Shown here one piece after another: positions 1 to 7,947 of a stretch of DNA of 64,000 nucleotides. The notes under the pieces were generated by a model. The model was not told where the DNA came from and made no database searches. It saw only the letters and a program-made list of their open reading frames with translations. Location: NCBI RefSeq assembly GCF_902459585.1, contig NZ_CABPSC010000007.1, positions 124,001 through 188,000 of the forward strand. Direction: 5' to 3'. The DNA is from Pandoraea nosoerga (GTDB lineage Bacteria > Pseudomonadota > Gammaproteobacteria > Burkholderiales > Burkholderiaceae). A program made the translations under genes and the position numbers. Positions within the stretch are counted from its first letter, which is position 1; each line of letters starts with the position of its first letter.

Positions 1-684
1 CTCGCCCAGCCATGCGATGCCGGAGGGTTTGAGCGGCGCGGCGGGGTTCAGGCCGCGCGTGACGGCGCGGTCGATGATGGCGAGCTTCTGTTCGGTGAGC
101 AGCTCGATGAGCTTGCGCTTGGCGCGGATGAAGCGGGCGATGTGCGCGTCCTGCGCGCGCAGGTAGGCGACGATCTGGTCTTGCTCGGGGCGCGGAGGCA
201 CAAGCGAGGGCATCTGTTTGAAGGACTCCCAATACAGCCGGTTGCGGTCAGCCACGATGCCACGCGAGAACTTGTTGACCTCCTGCATGTAGGCTGCTGT
301 GCGGAACAGGTAGCTGCAGTAGTGGCTGTTCGCCTCGTCGTAGGGCCTCACCACGACATAGGCCGGGCTGACCAAGCCGTCGGCAGGAGCGGGGCCGACC
401 GCGCCTTGCCACATGCGCATCATGTTGTAGGCAATGTCGCCCTTGCACGCGCGCTTGTATTTCTCCTTCTGGCTCATCATCTGCTTGCGCTTCAGGTTGT
501 CCATGTCCCGGACGCGAACGCCTGTGCGCAGCGACACCTCCAGAATCGGCAACTCAGGAAAACCCGTTTCCACACGGTGGCTGAACAGCCGACCATTGCG
601 CAGCACTTGCCAGTCAGCGGGCACCCTGGGAGCCCATGGCAGGCCAGAGTCGCGGTAGCACGGATACGCGCTGCCCGCCGCCAT
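1..684 (-). CDS. hsdS: Type I restriction-modification specificity subunit HsdS (3' end outside window)
   Basis: DNA-recognition subunit of a type I restriction-modification complex; it would pair with HsdM and an HsdR lying beyond the window edge. The ATG at 684 shares one base with the TGA of hsdM (TGATG), so the two are translationally coupled. 228 codons are visible, running off the left edge without a stop. The sequence shows a target-recognition-domain pattern (WQGAVGPAPADGLVSPAYVVVRP), then a central conserved stretch (PRPEQDQIVAYLRAQDA, residues about 165-182) followed by a helical spacer. The last visible residues, SGIAWLGE, are the typical start of the second repeat (S-x-I-x-WLGxIP). 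It is therefore an intact N-terminal half; the second recognition domain cannot be judged. Confidence 0.85.
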   Translation of the reverse strand, partial: MAAGSAYPCYRDSGLPWAPRVPADWQVLRNGRLFSHRVETGFPELPILEVSLRTGVRVRDMDNLKRKQMMSQKEKYKRACKGDIAYNMMRMWQGAVGPAPADGLVSPAYVVVRPYDEANSHYCSYLFRTAAYMQEVNKFSRGIVADRNRLYWESFKQMPSLVPPRPEQDQIVAYLRAQDAHIARFIRAKRKLIELLTEQKLAIIDRAVTRGLNPAAPLKPSGIAWLGE

Positions 685-3056
685 CACACCGCCCCCACGA
701 TCTTCTTCAGCAAACCCTCGCTCTGCTGCTCCAGCGCGAGGATGTCGGCGCGGATTTCGGCCAGTGTGCGCAGCGGCGCGGGCTTGTAGAAGTAGCGGGC
801 GAAGGAAATTTCGTAGCCGATCTGGGTCTTGCTCCGGTCGATCCAGGCATCCGGGGCGTGGGGCAGCACCTCGCGCTCGAAAAACGCCTCGATGCCGCCG
901 GGCTCCTTGAGCGGCACCTGCTCGGTGTCGCGCAGCTCCGGGTCGGGCTCGTACTCGACCAGGAAGCGATCCTTGCCAACGACCTCCAAATACCTGCCGT
1001 CAAAGCCCTGCTCGAAGTGCCCGTCCATTTTCAGCTTGGTGCGCTTGGCAATCACCGGCGGCGCCGATTCGTCGCGCCAGCTCACGGCCTTGAAGATCGC
1101 CTTCTTTTCGGCGGCGGTCGGTTTCTTGTCGTGTGCGGCCATGGCGGCGTCGAAGCGCTTGCGGAACACGTTGTGGTCGTCGAAGACGCCGTCGCCCAGC
1201 TCCTGCCGAGCCAGTAGCGCCAGTTCCAGCAGCGCCTTGTCGCGTTGCCACGTCGTGGCATCGAGCAGCTTCTTGCGGCGCTTCTCGGGCACTGCCTTCT
1301 TTGCGGGCGTGCCCTCGTCCTCATCGCCCTCCAATTCGTCTTCTTCTTCCCCAGTATCGCCCTTCAGCCAGGCTTCGATTTCGGGCTTGAGCTTGGCGAA
1401 CCGGGTGTAGAGCGCATCGCCATACCGGGCCCAAAGCTCGGCGCGCAGCGCCTCATCGCCGCTGGCAAAGCGCAGGCTCTCGATGGCGCTGCGCTTGAGC
1501 TGGCTCTTCAAGCGCAGCGGGCGTTCGACGGTGATCTTCCAGTAGCCGAAGTCGGCGTTGTCGAACCATTTGCATTCGGGTGTGTCTTGCGGCTGCCCGA
1601 GGTAGAGGTCCAGAATGCGCTGGATGTCGGCCTCGGCGAGCTCGCAATTCTTCTTGCCCAGGTTGCGGCGCAGCGGCGCAAACCATTTGCTGGCGTCGAT
1701 CAACTGCACGCGGCCCTTGCGGTGCTCGGCCTTGCGGTTGGCGAGCACCCAGATGTAGGTGGCGATGCCGGTGTTATAGAAGATGTTGAGCGGCAGCGCG
1801 ATGATGGCTTCGAGCCAGTCGTTCTCGATCACCCAACGGCGGATGTTGCTTTCGCCCTGGCCGGCGTCGCCAGTGAACAGGGCCGAGCCGTTGTGGACGA
1901 TGGCGATGCGGCTGCCCAGGGGTGAGTTCTTCTTCATCTTCTGCAGCTTGTTCACGAGGAACATGAGCTGCCCGTCGCTGGTGCGGGTGATGAGCCGGAA
2001 CTCGGGGGCGCCGCCGTGGCTCACGATGAAGCGCGGGTCGGAAAAGCCCTGCTTGCCGCCCATGCGCTCCAGATCGGTCTTCCAGCTCTTGCCGTAGGGC
2101 GGGTTGGAGATCATGAAGTCGAACTCGCGGGCGCGGAACTGGTCGGCCGAGAGGGTGGACTTGTCCGCGCCGCCGACGATGTGCTCGGCCTCGTCGCCCT
2201 CGCCCTTCAAGAGCAGATCGGCCTTGCAGATGGCGTAGGTTTCGGGATTGATCTCCTGCCCGAAGAGATGGATGGAAACTTCCTTGCCGTGCTCCTCGGC
2301 CAACTCCTGAAGCGTCTCCTCCGCGACGGTCAACATGCCCCCGGTGCCGCAGGCGCCGTCATAGAGCAGGTAGGTGCCGGACTGGATTTGGTCGGCGACG
2401 GGCAGGAACAGCAGCTTGGCCATGAGCTTGACCACGTCGCGCGGTGTGAAGTGCTCGCCAGCCTCCTCGTTGTTTTCTTCGTTGAAGCGACGGATGAGTT
2501 CCTCGAACACGGTGCCCATGCCGTGGTTGTCCAGCGCGGGCAGCTTGATGCGGCCGTCGGCGTCCTTGACCGGCAACGGCGACAGGTTGATGTCCGGGTC
2601 GAGAAAGTCCTCGATCAGATAGCCCAGCACATGGGCATCGACCAGGGTCTGGATCTGGTCGCGAAACTTGAACTTGGTGAGGATCTCCTGGACGTTGGGC
2701 GAAAAGCCGTCGAGGTAGGCGATGAAGTCTTCGCGCAGGCGCTGGCCCTGGCTTGCGGCCTTGAGCTTGGCCAGCGTGAATTCGGACGTGTTGTAGAAGG
2801 CCTGGCCGGCGGCCATGCGCAAGGCCCCGTCCTGCTCGGCGACCTTGTTCGTGTCGAGGAAGCGTTTGCGCTCCAGCACCTTCTGCTTGGTCGGCTCCAG
2901 CACCGCATCTAGCCGCCGCAATACCGTGAAGGGCAGGATGACGTCGCGGTACTTGCCGCGCACGTACACGTCGCGCAGGCGGTCATCCGCGATGTTCCAG
3001 ATGAAGTCGGAGATCCATTTGATCTGGCTTTGGTCTTGTACTTTTCCGCTGTTCAT
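684..3056 (-). CDS. hsdM: Type I restriction-modification DNA methyltransferase HsdM
   Basis: N6-adenine methyltransferase subunit of a type I restriction-modification system, about 790 aa. Residues 10-50 match the HsdM N-terminal domain (QIKWISDFIWNIADDRLRDV). EHFTPR lies near residue 201. The AdoMet-binding motif I is DGACGTGGM (about 233-241) and the catalytic motif IV is NPPY (about 318-321). A charged segment rich in E and D near residues 580-610 is probably a linker. A longer reading from TTG at 3104 exists and overlaps the stop of the upstream HTH gene, but family members begin near MNSGKVQDQSQ, so the ATG at 3056 is preferred. No strong Shine-Dalgarno precedes it. It overlaps hsdS downstream; hsdR is not in the window. 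Confidence 0.93.
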   Translation of the reverse strand: MNSGKVQDQSQIKWISDFIWNIADDRLRDVYVRGKYRDVILPFTVLRRLDAVLEPTKQKVLERKRFLDTNKVAEQDGALRMAAGQAFYNTSEFTLAKLKAASQGQRLREDFIAYLDGFSPNVQEILTKFKFRDQIQTLVDAHVLGYLIEDFLDPDINLSPLPVKDADGRIKLPALDNHGMGTVFEELIRRFNEENNEEAGEHFTPRDVVKLMAKLLFLPVADQIQSGTYLLYDGACGTGGMLTVAEETLQELAEEHGKEVSIHLFGQEINPETYAICKADLLLKGEGDEAEHIVGGADKSTLSADQFRAREFDFMISNPPYGKSWKTDLERMGGKQGFSDPRFIVSHGGAPEFRLITRTSDGQLMFLVNKLQKMKKNSPLGSRIAIVHNGSALFTGDAGQGESNIRRWVIENDWLEAIIALPLNIFYNTGIATYIWVLANRKAEHRKGRVQLIDASKWFAPLRRNLGKKNCELAEADIQRILDLYLGQPQDTPECKWFDNADFGYWKITVERPLRLKSQLKRSAIESLRFASGDEALRAELWARYGDALYTRFAKLKPEIEAWLKGDTGEEEDELEGDEDEGTPAKKAVPEKRRKKLLDATTWQRDKALLELALLARQELGDGVFDDHNVFRKRFDAAMAAHDKKPTAAEKKAIFKAVSWRDESAPPVIAKRTKLKMDGHFEQGFDGRYLEVVGKDRFLVEYEPDPELRDTEQVPLKEPGGIEAFFEREVLPHAPDAWIDRSKTQIGYEISFARYFYKPAPLRTLAEIRADILALEQQSEGLLKKIVGAV

Positions 3057-3100
3057 ATCGTCATGTTCTGTTCGCGCGGCACGGGCTGGGCTTGGGCATG

Positions 3101-3304
3101 TCAATCCTTATGGCCTTGCCGCCCCCCTTCGGTCTGCTCCGTGATCCACAGGTCGATTTCCTGGCGCCGGAAGCGCCAGGTGCCCCCGACTTTGAATGCC
3201 GGGATCTTCTTGGCCGCTGCCAGGCGGTACACCGTGCGCTTGCCCACCTTGAGGTAGGCCGCCACTTCATCGAGCGTGAATATCTCTGCCGCGTCGTCTG
3301 TCAT
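3101..3304 (-). CDS. Small helix-turn-helix protein, AlpA/excisionase type
   Basis: A 67-residue DNA-binding protein. Residues 8-54 form an excisionase-family winged HTH: FTLDEVAAYLKVGKRTVYRL, then KIPAFKVGGTWRFRRQEID. Such proteins act as recombination directionality factors or as small transcriptional regulators. It lies just upstream of hsdM (45 bp to the preferred hsdM start) and divergent from the nurA-herA-methyltransferase operon, so it could control either or both restriction systems. That role is inferred from position only. A longer frame extending to 4411 is antisense to the nuclease gene and is not real; the ATG at 3304 begins where homology begins. Confidence 0.75.
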   Translation of the reverse strand: MTDDAAEIFTLDEVAAYLKVGKRTVYRLAAAKKIPAFKVGGTWRFRRQEIDLWITEQTEGGRQGHKD

Positions 3305-3415
3305 CGCTGTTTCACCCGGTGCCGAAAGTAGGCCGGCATGGTGGTAATCTTGGCTAGGATACGGCAAAATCGTGCAATCTTGAACAGCTAACCGATTTAC
3401 TTGGCAGGAGGGGGG
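3305..3415. promoter_or_regulatory. Divergent promoter region between the HTH/hsdM operon and the nurA operon
   Basis: This 111-bp gap separates two divergent operons and must carry both promoters. It is locally AT-richer than its surroundings around 3340-3400. A strong AGGAGG-type ribosome site sits just before the ATG at 3416. I could not assign confident -35/-10 pairs. Confidence 0.45.
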
Positions 3416-4558
3416 ATGATCGACCCGGCAAGCCAGGCCCAACTGAAGGAGGCCATCGCGGACTGCATCGGCACCGACCAAGGGGTGCTGGATGCGCTGC
3501 GGGAAGAGATTCGCCCGCTGAAAAGCGCCACACGCCGCATTCAGCCGCGCGCGACGACGTCCATCTCGCTGGTCGGCACCGATGGCGGAAACAACCAGCT
3601 CCAGTTCGACCCCTTTCTGATCCAGCTGGTCCGGGTGGTGGACAGCAGTAACAACGAGTACTGCTTGGAGGCCGTCTCGCCCACCACACCGGTTCAGAAG
3701 CTCAATGAGCGTCAGTTCGGGTCGGACGGGTCGGCGCGCACAGCCTTGGGCGAGATGATGGCTTTTTTGGGCGTCGACAACCTGCCGGCGCTCTCTCACA
3801 TGATTCGACCGACCGACAAGGGCAAGCCGGTCTCTCCCAGCTGGGTGCAGGTCTACCGGGAGCTGGTCGAGTGGGCCATCTTGTTCGCGATCCTGAAGAA
3901 GGACTTTGGCACCGATACCTTGATCGTTTGCGACGGCCTGCTGCGCAGCAAGGTCTTCGCCAAGGATCGGTTCCAGCGGCTGCTCCAAGGCATGAAGGAG
4001 CGTATCGACGCGCAGTGGAACAAGAGCCGTCGTCGGGTGTACCTCGCTGGTGTGGCCAAGCACAGCAAGGTGCTTTCGCGGTATCGGCTCGCCATGGCCC
4101 TGGAAGGCGTGCTTCAAACTGACTACCCGGCCTACGTGGAAGTGCCGCGTGAAGTGGAGGAGAAGGCCTACGTCTGGTCGGAGTTCGCGCGAGGAGATGA
4201 CCGCGCTGATGATGGCGGGGAGACCAACAAGTTTGTCGGCGGCAAGATGTTCTTGGTGAAATTCGGGTCGCACCGGCGTGACCCGGTGTGGCCGGTTGAC
4301 GTCTTTGTTCCGCAAGTTGGCGATGCTCAGACCATCCTCGGCTCGATGCTGGCTGACGCGATCAACGGCTTTCCGGTGCCGCACTATCCGCGTTGCCTGC
4401 AGAAGGCCCATGAAAACGCAGCCCTGGTCGATTTCGATTTCGACATCCTGCAGGACTTCATTTACGAAGGTGTGCGATCGAGTCTTGGCGGTGACGCCGG
4501 GACCCTGGACGCGTTTCAGCTACAGGACGCTGACCCAGCCCAACGCCGGTACGGATAA
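3416..4558 (+). CDS. nurA: NurA-like DNA nuclease
   Basis: 380-aa protein resembling the NurA 5'-3' nuclease family that works with the HerA ATPase in DNA end processing. Motifs seen: an acidic site TDGGNNQ (55-61), an acidic/helical segment YRELVEWAILF (about 147-158), VCDGLLRS (about 171-178), the family-typical lysine motif GVAKHSK (about 212-218), and a C-terminal histidine region HYPRCLQKAHE. It starts with ATG at 3416 behind AGGAGG; a TTG five codons earlier is less likely. It is followed after 11 bp by herA and then a DNA methylase, so it is probably the cutting subunit of a restriction-like system. The identification rests on these motifs plus the HerA neighbour. Sequence divergence is high, so the exact activity is uncertain. 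Confidence 0.72.
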   Translation: MIDPASQAQLKEAIADCIGTDQGVLDALREEIRPLKSATRRIQPRATTSISLVGTDGGNNQLQFDPFLIQLVRVVDSSNNEYCLEAVSPTTPVQKLNERQFGSDGSARTALGEMMAFLGVDNLPALSHMIRPTDKGKPVSPSWVQVYRELVEWAILFAILKKDFGTDTLIVCDGLLRSKVFAKDRFQRLLQGMKERIDAQWNKSRRRVYLAGVAKHSKVLSRYRLAMALEGVLQTDYPAYVEVPREVEEKAYVWSEFARGDDRADDGGETNKFVGGKMFLVKFGSHRRDPVWPVDVFVPQVGDAQTILGSMLADAINGFPVPHYPRCLQKAHENAALVDFDFDILQDFIYEGVRSSLGGDAGTLDAFQLQDADPAQRRYG

Positions 4559-4569
4559 GGAAGCACAAC

Positions 4570-6678
4570 ATGGCAGAAATTCAACTCTTTCCCAGGGAGC
4601 AGGTCGTCGGCATCTTCCGGGGCTTCCAGCAAGGCGGCATGGAGTTCCACGCCGACCTGGTATTGCCGTACCGGAACGAGTTCCAGAACATCCCGATGCA
4701 CGGGCAGTTCCTCCTTGTCCAATTGGAGACGCCCGATGAGGCCGTGCTGGGACGCATCGCCTCCTTCTCCTCGGAGGGCAAACTGTCTTTCGGCTCCGGC
4801 GAGGAATTCAATATCCGCGCAGTCCGCGAGGAGCGGCCGATCCCCGAGGATCTGCGCGAGCAATACCTCAAGTACCGGGTCAACATTCGCGTGCTGGGCG
4901 TGCTGCGAAAGAATGGCAAGGGGCTGACGTTCGTCCCCTCGCATCGCCGGCTTCCCCATGTAGGCAGCAAGGTGGCCTTCCCGAGCGATGAGGTGCTGCG
5001 CGAGATCGCCGGCCACAACATCGACGGAGCTCCCATCGGCCATCTCGCCTTCGGCGAGTACATCTACGCCGCGGGCAGCAAGTCCTTCCAATCGCAGGAA
5101 TGGATGCAGGTCGTAGACCCGGAGGTGCTGGTCCGCTTCCCCATCGAGTCGCTTGTGTCTCGCCGCAGCTTCATCTTTGCCCGCGCGGGCTTCGGCAAGT
5201 CCAATCTCAACAAGCTGCTTTTCTCGAAGCTCTACGAGACGACACCCTTCGTCACCAAGCGTGCCGGCAAGCAAGTTCCCGTAGGCACGGTGATCTTCGA
5301 TCCGGATGGCGAGTATTTCTGGCCCGATGACAAAGGCCGCCCAGGTCTCTGCGATGTCCCGGCGCTGGAGGACAAGGTCGTCGTCTTTACGGACAGGAGG
5401 AATCCAAGTCCCTTCTACCAGTCGTTCGTGGCGGGCGGCATCAAACTGGACATCCGGCGCTTGCGCCCAGGCGATGTGATCTCGATCGCGCTCGGACCCG
5501 AGCGCCAGGAGCAGCAGAACGTTCGCAAGCTACGCGGTCTTCCGCAAGACCGGTGGGAGTCGCTGGTCAACCTGATCGACACCAACGGGAATACCACGCC
5601 GCTGGACGACATTTGTGGGCTGCTCGACCTTGACCCCCAGCGGCAAGAGGCCGAGGCCTTGGCGGCCCGAGGCAACATGACAGCGATCGTGAAGATGCTG
5701 CATGACAAGAGCAGCCAGCTCATGGACATGCTGGTTCACGCGTTGTCCGAGGGGAAGCTGTGCGTCATCGACGTGTCCCAGATGCGTGGCGGTCAGTCAT
5801 TGGTGCTATCGGGGTTGATTCTTCGCCGGATCTTCGACCGCAACCAACAGGAATTCACCGCAGCCGACCCGAAGACGATTCCGACGATTGCCGTCGTCGA
5901 AGAAGCGCAGTCGGTGCTGAACGAGAACGCCCCGGCTGCCGAGCCCTACGTCGCTTGGGTAAAGGAGGGCCGCAAATACGACCTCGGCGCGCTGTTGATT
6001 ACCCAGCAGCCGGGCAGCATCCCTGTCGAGATTCTCAGCCAGGGCGACAACTGGTTCATCTTCCATCTGCTGTCGGCAGCGGATCTCACCTCACTGAAAC
6101 GGGCCAATGCCCATTTCAGCGACGACTTGCTGAGCTCGCTGCTCAATGAGCCCATCCCGGGCCAGGGTGTGTTTTGGAGCTCAGTGGGAGGCAAGCCTTA
6201 CCCGGTCAGCCTTCGCGCCTTGTCCTTCGAGAAGATGTTCTCGATGCGCGATCATGACTACAACCAGCCTGCGGGCAATACCTATGCGCAAACCCTGCGC
6301 AGCACTTTCTCCGGGATGAGGCAGATGGCGGCCCGTGTCCCGGAAGCCGAGGGCACCGGCGGCTTGTTTCCAGCGGAGACGGAGCATGAAGAAGCCGACT
6401 CCGTGGATGTCATGGCAGCCATTGAGCGGCGCGCTATCGAAGCTCTGCAGGGAAACGACGACCTTCGCCAGAAACTCGAATCCCAAAATGGCATGCCATG
6501 GTATGGGGTTCAACAGTTCCTGATCGACCACTTGCCGGAGCACTTGGAGGACCGCCGTCAGTTTGCGTACAACTTGGTCTCGAAGGCCATGAACGCAGTG
6601 TTTGGACCACAACCCACAGCGTGGGAGACCTTCAAGAACCCAGGCACAGGAAAGACGTGGATAAGAGTCAGAAAATGA
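4570..6678 (+). CDS. herA: HerA-like hexameric ATPase (DUF87 family)
   Basis: 702-aa P-loop ATPase of the HerA/FtsK superfamily, thought to form a hexameric DNA translocase that feeds DNA to a NurA nuclease. The N-terminal 190 residues resemble a HAS-barrel-like domain. Walker A is ARAGFGKSN (about 204-212). Walker B with the catalytic glutamate is TIAVVEEAQS (about 437-446). A sensor-like LITQQPGSIPVEILSQGDN and an LKRA segment follow. The C-terminal 130 residues (about 575-702) are acidic and helical and may be specific to this system. The start ATG at 4570 follows AAGGA. The gene ends in an ATGA overlap with the methyltransferase (6675-6678), so the two are coupled. Confidence 0.85.
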   Translation: MAEIQLFPREQVVGIFRGFQQGGMEFHADLVLPYRNEFQNIPMHGQFLLVQLETPDEAVLGRIASFSSEGKLSFGSGEEFNIRAVREERPIPEDLREQYLKYRVNIRVLGVLRKNGKGLTFVPSHRRLPHVGSKVAFPSDEVLREIAGHNIDGAPIGHLAFGEYIYAAGSKSFQSQEWMQVVDPEVLVRFPIESLVSRRSFIFARAGFGKSNLNKLLFSKLYETTPFVTKRAGKQVPVGTVIFDPDGEYFWPDDKGRPGLCDVPALEDKVVVFTDRRNPSPFYQSFVAGGIKLDIRRLRPGDVISIALGPERQEQQNVRKLRGLPQDRWESLVNLIDTNGNTTPLDDICGLLDLDPQRQEAEALAARGNMTAIVKMLHDKSSQLMDMLVHALSEGKLCVIDVSQMRGGQSLVLSGLILRRIFDRNQQEFTAADPKTIPTIAVVEEAQSVLNENAPAAEPYVAWVKEGRKYDLGALLITQQPGSIPVEILSQGDNWFIFHLLSAADLTSLKRANAHFSDDLLSSLLNEPIPGQGVFWSSVGGKPYPVSLRALSFEKMFSMRDHDYNQPAGNTYAQTLRSTFSGMRQMAARVPEAEGTGGLFPAETEHEEADSVDVMAAIERRAIEALQGNDDLRQKLESQNGMPWYGVQQFLIDHLPEHLEDRRQFAYNLVSKAMNAVFGPQPTAWETFKNPGTGKTWIRVRK

Positions 6679-7781
6679 CCGTTAACTTTCAGCGTGGCGA
6701 TACCGCCCTGAATGGAATTTGTCCGTACTTCACGATGTTCCCGCTCGATTTTCCGCTGAACATACTGCAGCGGAAAGCGCGCCCGGGTGATGTCGTGCTT
6801 GATCCATTCTGTGGCCGGGGCACCACCAATTTCGCGGCGCGTCTGGTCGGCCTCCGTTCCCTTGGGGTGGATTCCAGTCCGGTTGCCGCAGCCATTACGG
6901 CTTCCAAGCTCGCGACAGCCACCGTCGAAGACATCCTTGCCGAAGCGCGCAAGATTCTGACCGAACGTGAGGCGCACCGCATCCCGACCGGTGAGTTTTG
7001 GCAATGGGCATTTCACTCCACCGTGCTGGATTCGCTGTGTCGGTTCCGGGAGGCATTTCTGGAGGACTGCGCCACGGACGCGCGCATCGCGCTGCGCGGC
7101 ATTGTGCTGGGTGCCCTGCATGGCCCGAAGCAGAAGACCTTCCCGAGCTACTTCTCCAACCAATGCCCCCGCACCTACGCTCCCAAGCCTGCCTATGCGA
7201 CACGCTTCTGGCAAGGGCGGGGACTTGTGCCCGAGCCTATCGACGTGTTGGCCGTGATCGAACGCCGGGCGAAGCGCTACTTCGGAACGTCTTCCGACAT
7301 CACGGGCGCCGTGCGATTGGCAGACAGCCGCGAGGCGGGAGCGCTCCACCCGAACACTGCGGGCACTCGGTTCGACTGGGTGATCACCTCGCCGCCGTAC
7401 TACGGGATGCGGACCTACATTCCCGACCAGTGGCTGCGCAACTGGTTCGTCGGCGGTCCCGACGCTGTTGACTACAGCAATCGCGATCAGGTCGTACATT
7501 CCAGTCCCGAGGACTTCGCAGCTGATCTGCGCCGGGTGTGGCGGAACGCGGAAGAGGTGTGCGCCGAAGATGCAAGAATGGTCATTCGATTCGGCGGCAT
7601 CACGGACAGGCGCGCCGACCCGCTGGACCTCATCAAGAGCTCTCTCGGTGACAGCGGCTGGCGCATCACCACGATCAGGGAGGCAGGCTCCGCCACCGAA
7701 GGCAAGCGCCAGGCAGATGCCTTCCTTCGCACCAAGTCCAAACCGATGGTCGAGTACGACGTTTGGGCGACCAGACAGTAG
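6675..7781 (+). CDS. DNA methyltransferase, SPPY (N4-cytosine/N6-adenine beta-type) class
   Basis: 368-aa DNA methyltransferase. The AdoMet motif DPFCGRGTT (residues 43-51) precedes the catalytic motif SPPYY (239-243), so motif I comes before motif IV. An S at the first position of the PPY motif is commonest in N4-cytosine enzymes, but N6-adenine activity cannot be excluded. The reading frame extends upstream inside herA, but the ATG at 6675 overlaps the herA stop (ATGA) and begins the conserved part. As third gene of the nurA-herA operon it is probably the self-protecting methylase; the recognition sequence cannot be predicted. It is distinct from the type I HsdM at 684-3056. Confidence 0.85.
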   Translation: MTVNFQRGDTALNGICPYFTMFPLDFPLNILQRKARPGDVVLDPFCGRGTTNFAARLVGLRSLGVDSSPVAAAITASKLATATVEDILAEARKILTEREAHRIPTGEFWQWAFHSTVLDSLCRFREAFLEDCATDARIALRGIVLGALHGPKQKTFPSYFSNQCPRTYAPKPAYATRFWQGRGLVPEPIDVLAVIERRAKRYFGTSSDITGAVRLADSREAGALHPNTAGTRFDWVITSPPYYGMRTYIPDQWLRNWFVGGPDAVDYSNRDQVVHSSPEDFAADLRRVWRNAEEVCAEDARMVIRFGGITDRRADPLDLIKSSLGDSGWRITTIREAGSATEGKRQADAFLRTKSKPMVEYDVWATRQ

Positions 7782-7947
7782 CCTGTGGCCCGGGTTGCCT
7801 TGAGCTTCCCAGCTTTCACTTTTCTGCCCGCCCGGGTCGAAGAGCGAAAGTGGGCCGCGAAATGAGCGAAATCAACGAAATGAGAGTCCCGACAAGGACT
7901 TGCGGGCGTTTTGGTGAGGCGAAGCGAGCGAAATGAGCTTCGCGCCA
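7782..7947. other. Intergenic junction between the nurA operon and the recombinase/ParB module
   Basis: 166 bp between two convergent operons. It contains the CGAAATGAG direct repeats described separately. No T-tract terminator was seen. Confidence 0.5.
7858..7937. repeat. 9-bp direct repeat array CGAAATGAG
   Basis: Three head-to-tail 9-mers lie at 7858-7884: CGAAATGAG, CGAAATCAA, CGAAATGAG. A further exact CGAAATGAG is at 7929-7937. The array sits directly beyond the 3' end of the operon that encodes two ParB-like proteins and a serine recombinase. It could be a protein-binding array or part of an attachment site. Function is unproven. Confidence 0.6.

Noticed and set aside
142-2912. Several long plus-strand frames opposite hsdM and hsdS
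   Set aside because: They are shadow frames of the GC-rich minus-strand genes with no recognisable motifs.
3101-4411. A 436-codon minus-strand frame across the nuclease gene
   Set aside because: Only the last 67 codons resemble a protein (the HTH). The rest is antisense to the NurA-like gene.
7799-7945. CRISPR-like interpretation of the CGAAATGAG repeats
   Set aside because: Units are 9 bp and mostly contiguous, with no spacers of regular length and no cas genes.
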